DNA of 9,114 nucleotides from contig JAGLCZ010000760.1 of assembly GCA_023145975.1 (NCBI GenBank), positions 1 to 9,114 on the forward strand. The letters are read 5' to 3'. How positions within the stretch are numbered: the first letter of the stretch is position 1; the number at the start of each line of letters is the position of its first letter. The DNA comes from Candidatus Hydrogenedentota bacterium. GTDB lineage: Bacteria > Hydrogenedentota > Hydrogenedentia > Hydrogenedentales > CAITNO01. The notes below the pieces were generated by a model. The model was given only the letters and a program-made list of their open reading frames with translations, was not told where the DNA came from and ran no database searches. Made by a program: the position numbers and the translations under genes. Of this stretch, positions 7,409-9,114 are shown piece by piece.

Positions 7409-7909
7409 TTAAGATGAGGGTTGGCTGCTATCATCCCGTTTCTGGATTGCATCCATTATCTCTTCTGTACTATATCCGATGGTCATGGCCGTTGCGCAGA
7501 CATCGAGTTTTCTATACAGGTATTCTATACACAAGCCCAACCCGAACCAGAATGGCGCATATAATAGTGTAATATGACCATGCAGATTAAGCGAATAGTG
7601 GCTGTAGTCCCATATTTGCAGACCCGCTATCTGAAATAAGACACCAAACAAATACTCTACGAGAAAAATAAGTATCATATAAACACCTGCTCGCACTACA
7701 AACGGAATATACCATTTTTTCAACTGTATGGCTATAGGATTGGTAAAAAGACCAAGTAATCCATAAACAACCGTCATCCACGGTGAACTATGTCCATGCA
7801 TATTCCAGTTTCCTTTGCAGAGCTCAAATGTTGCTGTAAAGAAAAGTTCTATGAGCAATCCGAGACACGCAAATAGTATAATTCTAAGCAAGACCCTTTG
7901 CCACTGCAT
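7409..7909 (-). CDS. Small four-TM membrane protein of the CmpB/TMEM229 type, unknown function
   Basis: This 166-residue protein has about four membrane segments (near residues 7-27, 43-61, 70-93 and 111-131) and a hydrophilic C-terminal tail of about 30 residues. Two conserved blocks stand out. One is IELFFTATFEL with GNWNMHGHSSPWM and VYG (about 20-50). The other is LVEYLFG, then IWDYSHYSLNLHGHITLLY and PFW (about 83-121). From memory of the family, the same blocks occur in animal TMEM229A/B and in the bacterial set annotated as putative ABC-transporter type IV (CmpB). No transport activity is established and there is no ATPase gene nearby. The ATG at 7909 is supported by GAGGGA five bases upstream on the - strand (7920-7915). 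The gene lies downstream of, and in the same direction as, the secreted-protein gene, but the terminator at 8034-7999 separates them, so it probably has its own promoter. Confidence 0.75.
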   Translation of the reverse strand: MQWQRVLLRIILFACLGLLIELFFTATFELCKGNWNMHGHSSPWMTVVYGLLGLFTNPIAIQLKKWYIPFVVRAGVYMILIFLVEYLFGVLFQIAGLQIWDYSHYSLNLHGHITLLYAPFWFGLGLCIEYLYRKLDVCATAMTIGYSTEEIMDAIQKRDDSSQPSS

Positions 7910-8061
7910 AAAAATCCCTCGTTTTTTTGAAAGTTGCGGTTGATAGTGCGCGAAATTGATACGTTTCTATTATTGTTTGCCTGCTGTGTTTGTAGAAGAA
8001 AAAAACGGCATCGACTGTTGACGAGTCGATGCCGCTATAGAGTACGCATTGCAGCACGAAC
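7910..8061. other. Intergenic region between the two leftward genes
   Basis: This 152-base stretch contains the terminator of the secreted-protein gene and, nearer 7910, the ribosome binding site of the TMEM229-like gene. The promoter of the latter should lie between about 7999 and 7930, which is AT-rich, but no pair of boxes with good consensus and spacing could be picked with confidence. Confidence 0.6.
7994..8034 (-). terminator. Rho-independent terminator of the secreted-protein gene
   Basis: On the - strand a perfect 11-base stem (CGGCATCGACT at 8034-8024 pairing with AGTCGATGCCG at 8016-8006) closes a 7-base loop. It is followed at once by seven T (8005-7999) and a further T-rich run. 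It starts 28 bases after the stop codon of the secreted-protein gene at 8062. The + strand has no T-run after the stem, so the element acts leftward only. Confidence 0.88.
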
Positions 8062-9114
8062 CTATTTTCTGCGTGTGGTGCTGAAGGCAAACATGCACGT
8101 CAGGGTGAGACCAATCAGCAGCCAATCCGCCAGCTTCTTTCGGTATCCCTCAACACTCAGGCCTTTATTGCAGCCCGGCATACACCCACGACAGCCGGAA
8201 CAGGTTGCCGCACCTTCTTCCACTGTGACAGTTACCGTCCCCGTGGTCTTATTTGCACCGTCCGAAACGGTTAGGGTGACTTGCACTTTGCCAATGTCAT
8301 CACATGTGAATGTATCCGGTGTCGCTGTGGTGGTAAAGGCGTCTAAATGGTCCTTGCCGTCGCCCAGACAATTGTCGTACAGGTAGGTAATAGCAGCGGT
8401 ACCGTACAGGGCGGTTTCAGTGAATAACGATGCTTGCCCGTCAGCGTTCAGTTCCACTGTTATATCCTGGAAGAGCACTGCAGGGGGCGTAGTATCCGGA
8501 GTGCAGGTGCCGTCATGGGCATCGACAAAGGTGTTTACCTGTTCTTCTGTTAATGTACCTGTGCCGTTGGATAACTGTGCTACTACCGCATTAAATTCAT
8601 CTTGATCCAGATCAGGATAGGTATTGTGTAATCCAACATAGGCGACAAGAAGTTCTGTTGCATTTAGGGTTCCATCGCTATCTGTATCGTAGATTGCAAA
8701 ATACTCCTGCAATTCAAAGGCAATATCGAAAGCGGAGGGGATCAGCTTGGCACAGCCGTTAACACGTATAAGACGTGCAAAGTCTATGCCTGGAAGCAAA
8801 TTGCCGAAACCGTCCAGAAAAATAGGCGCCCACATCGCGTCGAAAATCGGCGGGATACCATTCGCGTCAAGTGCAGGATAGGTATTTCCAGAGGCATCCT
8901 GAGTAATATAAACCAGGAGGTAGTCCCCTGCGGGAGCATTGAAGAAGTCGTCGTAGGGGCGTATATCCGGTAGACCGCCGGGAGGGGGAGGGACACCAGC
9001 CCATATTGGGTTTTTCGCAAGATCCAATTTCCAGGCAAAAGCATAGATACCGGGTACACCGACTGCCAAATTCGGAAAAACGGGTAAGGGTAAAGGTCCG
9101 ATACAGGCATCTAC
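8062..9114 (-). CDS. Secreted protein with EF-hand, Ig-like region and Cys-cluster C-terminal anchor, N-terminus missing
   Basis: The frame is open to the right edge, so the N-terminus and any signal peptide are outside the window; 350 residues are visible and are numbered here from the edge. No methionine or ribosome binding site marks a start within the window. Residues 143-154 form a canonical calcium-binding EF loop, DTDSDGTLNATE. A degenerate partner loop (LSNGTGTLTEEQ) follows about 40 residues later, as in paired EF-hands. Residues ~204-298 begin PDTTPPAV, then DITVELNADGQA, and end VQVTLTVSDGANKTTGTVTVTV, the pattern of HYR/Ig-like extracellular beta-sandwich domains. The end has four cysteines (305, 308, 311, 315; CxxCxxCxxxC), a hydrophobic helix (~328-345) and the terminal RRK. 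This resembles C-terminal sorting tags such as MYXO-CTERM or Synergist-CTERM, but I cannot assign it to a named family. The order suggests an exported, surface-anchored, calcium-binding protein with unknown activity. A strong terminator lies 28 bases downstream. Confidence 0.82.
   Translation of the reverse strand, partial: VDACIGPLPLPVFPNLAVGVPGIYAFAWKLDLAKNPIWAGVPPPPGGLPDIRPYDDFFNAPAGDYLLVYITQDASGNTYPALDANGIPPIFDAMWAPIFLDGFGNLLPGIDFARLIRVNGCAKLIPSAFDIAFELQEYFAIYDTDSDGTLNATELLVAYVGLHNTYPDLDQDEFNAVVAQLSNGTGTLTEEQVNTFVDAHDGTCTPDTTPPAVLFQDITVELNADGQASLFTETALYGTAAITYLYDNCLGDGKDHLDAFTTTATPDTFTCDDIGKVQVTLTVSDGANKTTGTVTVTVEEGAATCSGCRGCMPGCNKGLSVEGYRKKLADWLLIGLTLTCMFAFSTTRRK

Noticed and set aside
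7312..7572. Open frame of 86 codons on the + strand after the PLD gene
   Set aside because: Most of it is antisense to the 3' end of the TMEM229-like gene, whose motifs and ribosome binding site are convincing; the translation has no recognisable domain.
7884..8090. Short - strand open frame spanning the gap between the two leftward genes
   Set aside because: It runs straight through the strong terminator hairpin and overlaps both neighbours, with no ribosome binding site or family motif.
9067..9069. TTG as a start codon of the secreted protein
   Set aside because: The frame is open upstream to the window edge, no ribosome binding site precedes it, and a start here would leave an exported protein without a signal peptide.
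8784..9110. Alternative - strand frame at the right edge
   Set aside because: It overlaps the EF-hand/Ig protein in another frame; the latter has coherent domains and stays open to the edge.

Overview
The window (about 50% GC, incomplete at both ends) holds the middle of a division and cell wall (dcw) cluster from a diderm bacterium, then three accessory genes. On the + strand it reads: the 3' end of murE, then murF, mraY, murD and ftsW, then a phospholipase D-superfamily lipoprotein resembling cardiolipin synthase C. On the - strand are a small membrane protein of the CmpB/TMEM229 type and the 3' part of a large secreted protein. That last gene carries an EF-hand, a beta-sandwich-like region and a Cys-rich C-terminal membrane anchor.

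Bases 1-5633 form a tightly packed peptidoglycan operon. murE/murF overlap by 4 bases (ATGA) and murD/ftsW by 4 bases (GTGA); the other two junctions are 26 and 29 bases. MurE, MurF and MurD are cytoplasmic ligases that build UDP-MurNAc-pentapeptide. MraY loads the precursor onto undecaprenyl phosphate to make lipid I. FtsW polymerises lipid II at the septum. All key motifs are intact. The unusual member is MraY: at 494 residues it is about 130 longer than the usual ~360, and the extra length is a charged, probably helical insert in the periplasmic loop between TM4 and TM5. The cluster stops after ftsW; the murG/murC/murB/ftsQ genes that often follow are not in the window.

Bases 5634-7269 hold the PLD-type lipoprotein, with two intact HKD motifs and a possible leaderless promoter. 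Bases 7270-7408 and 7910-8061 are short intergenic stretches; the second contains a strong rho-independent terminator for the leftward secreted-protein gene. From 7409 to the right edge both genes read leftward, converging on the dcw block.

Taxonomy is inferred, not shown. The lipoprotein signal and ClsC-like enzyme suggest a diderm. The enlarged MraY and the secreted protein with a Cys-cluster/TM/basic C-terminal tag suggest an uncultured PVC-like or Candidatus Hydrogenedentota-like lineage rather than a well-studied proteobacterium; confidence in this is low.

No tRNA, rRNA, CRISPR array, insertion sequence or phage gene was seen. The items most worth a second look are the MraY insert, the C-terminal tag of the secreted protein, the bacterial TMEM229-like protein, and two near-perfect 21-base palindromes (10-base arms, 1-base centre) inside murD and ftsW.
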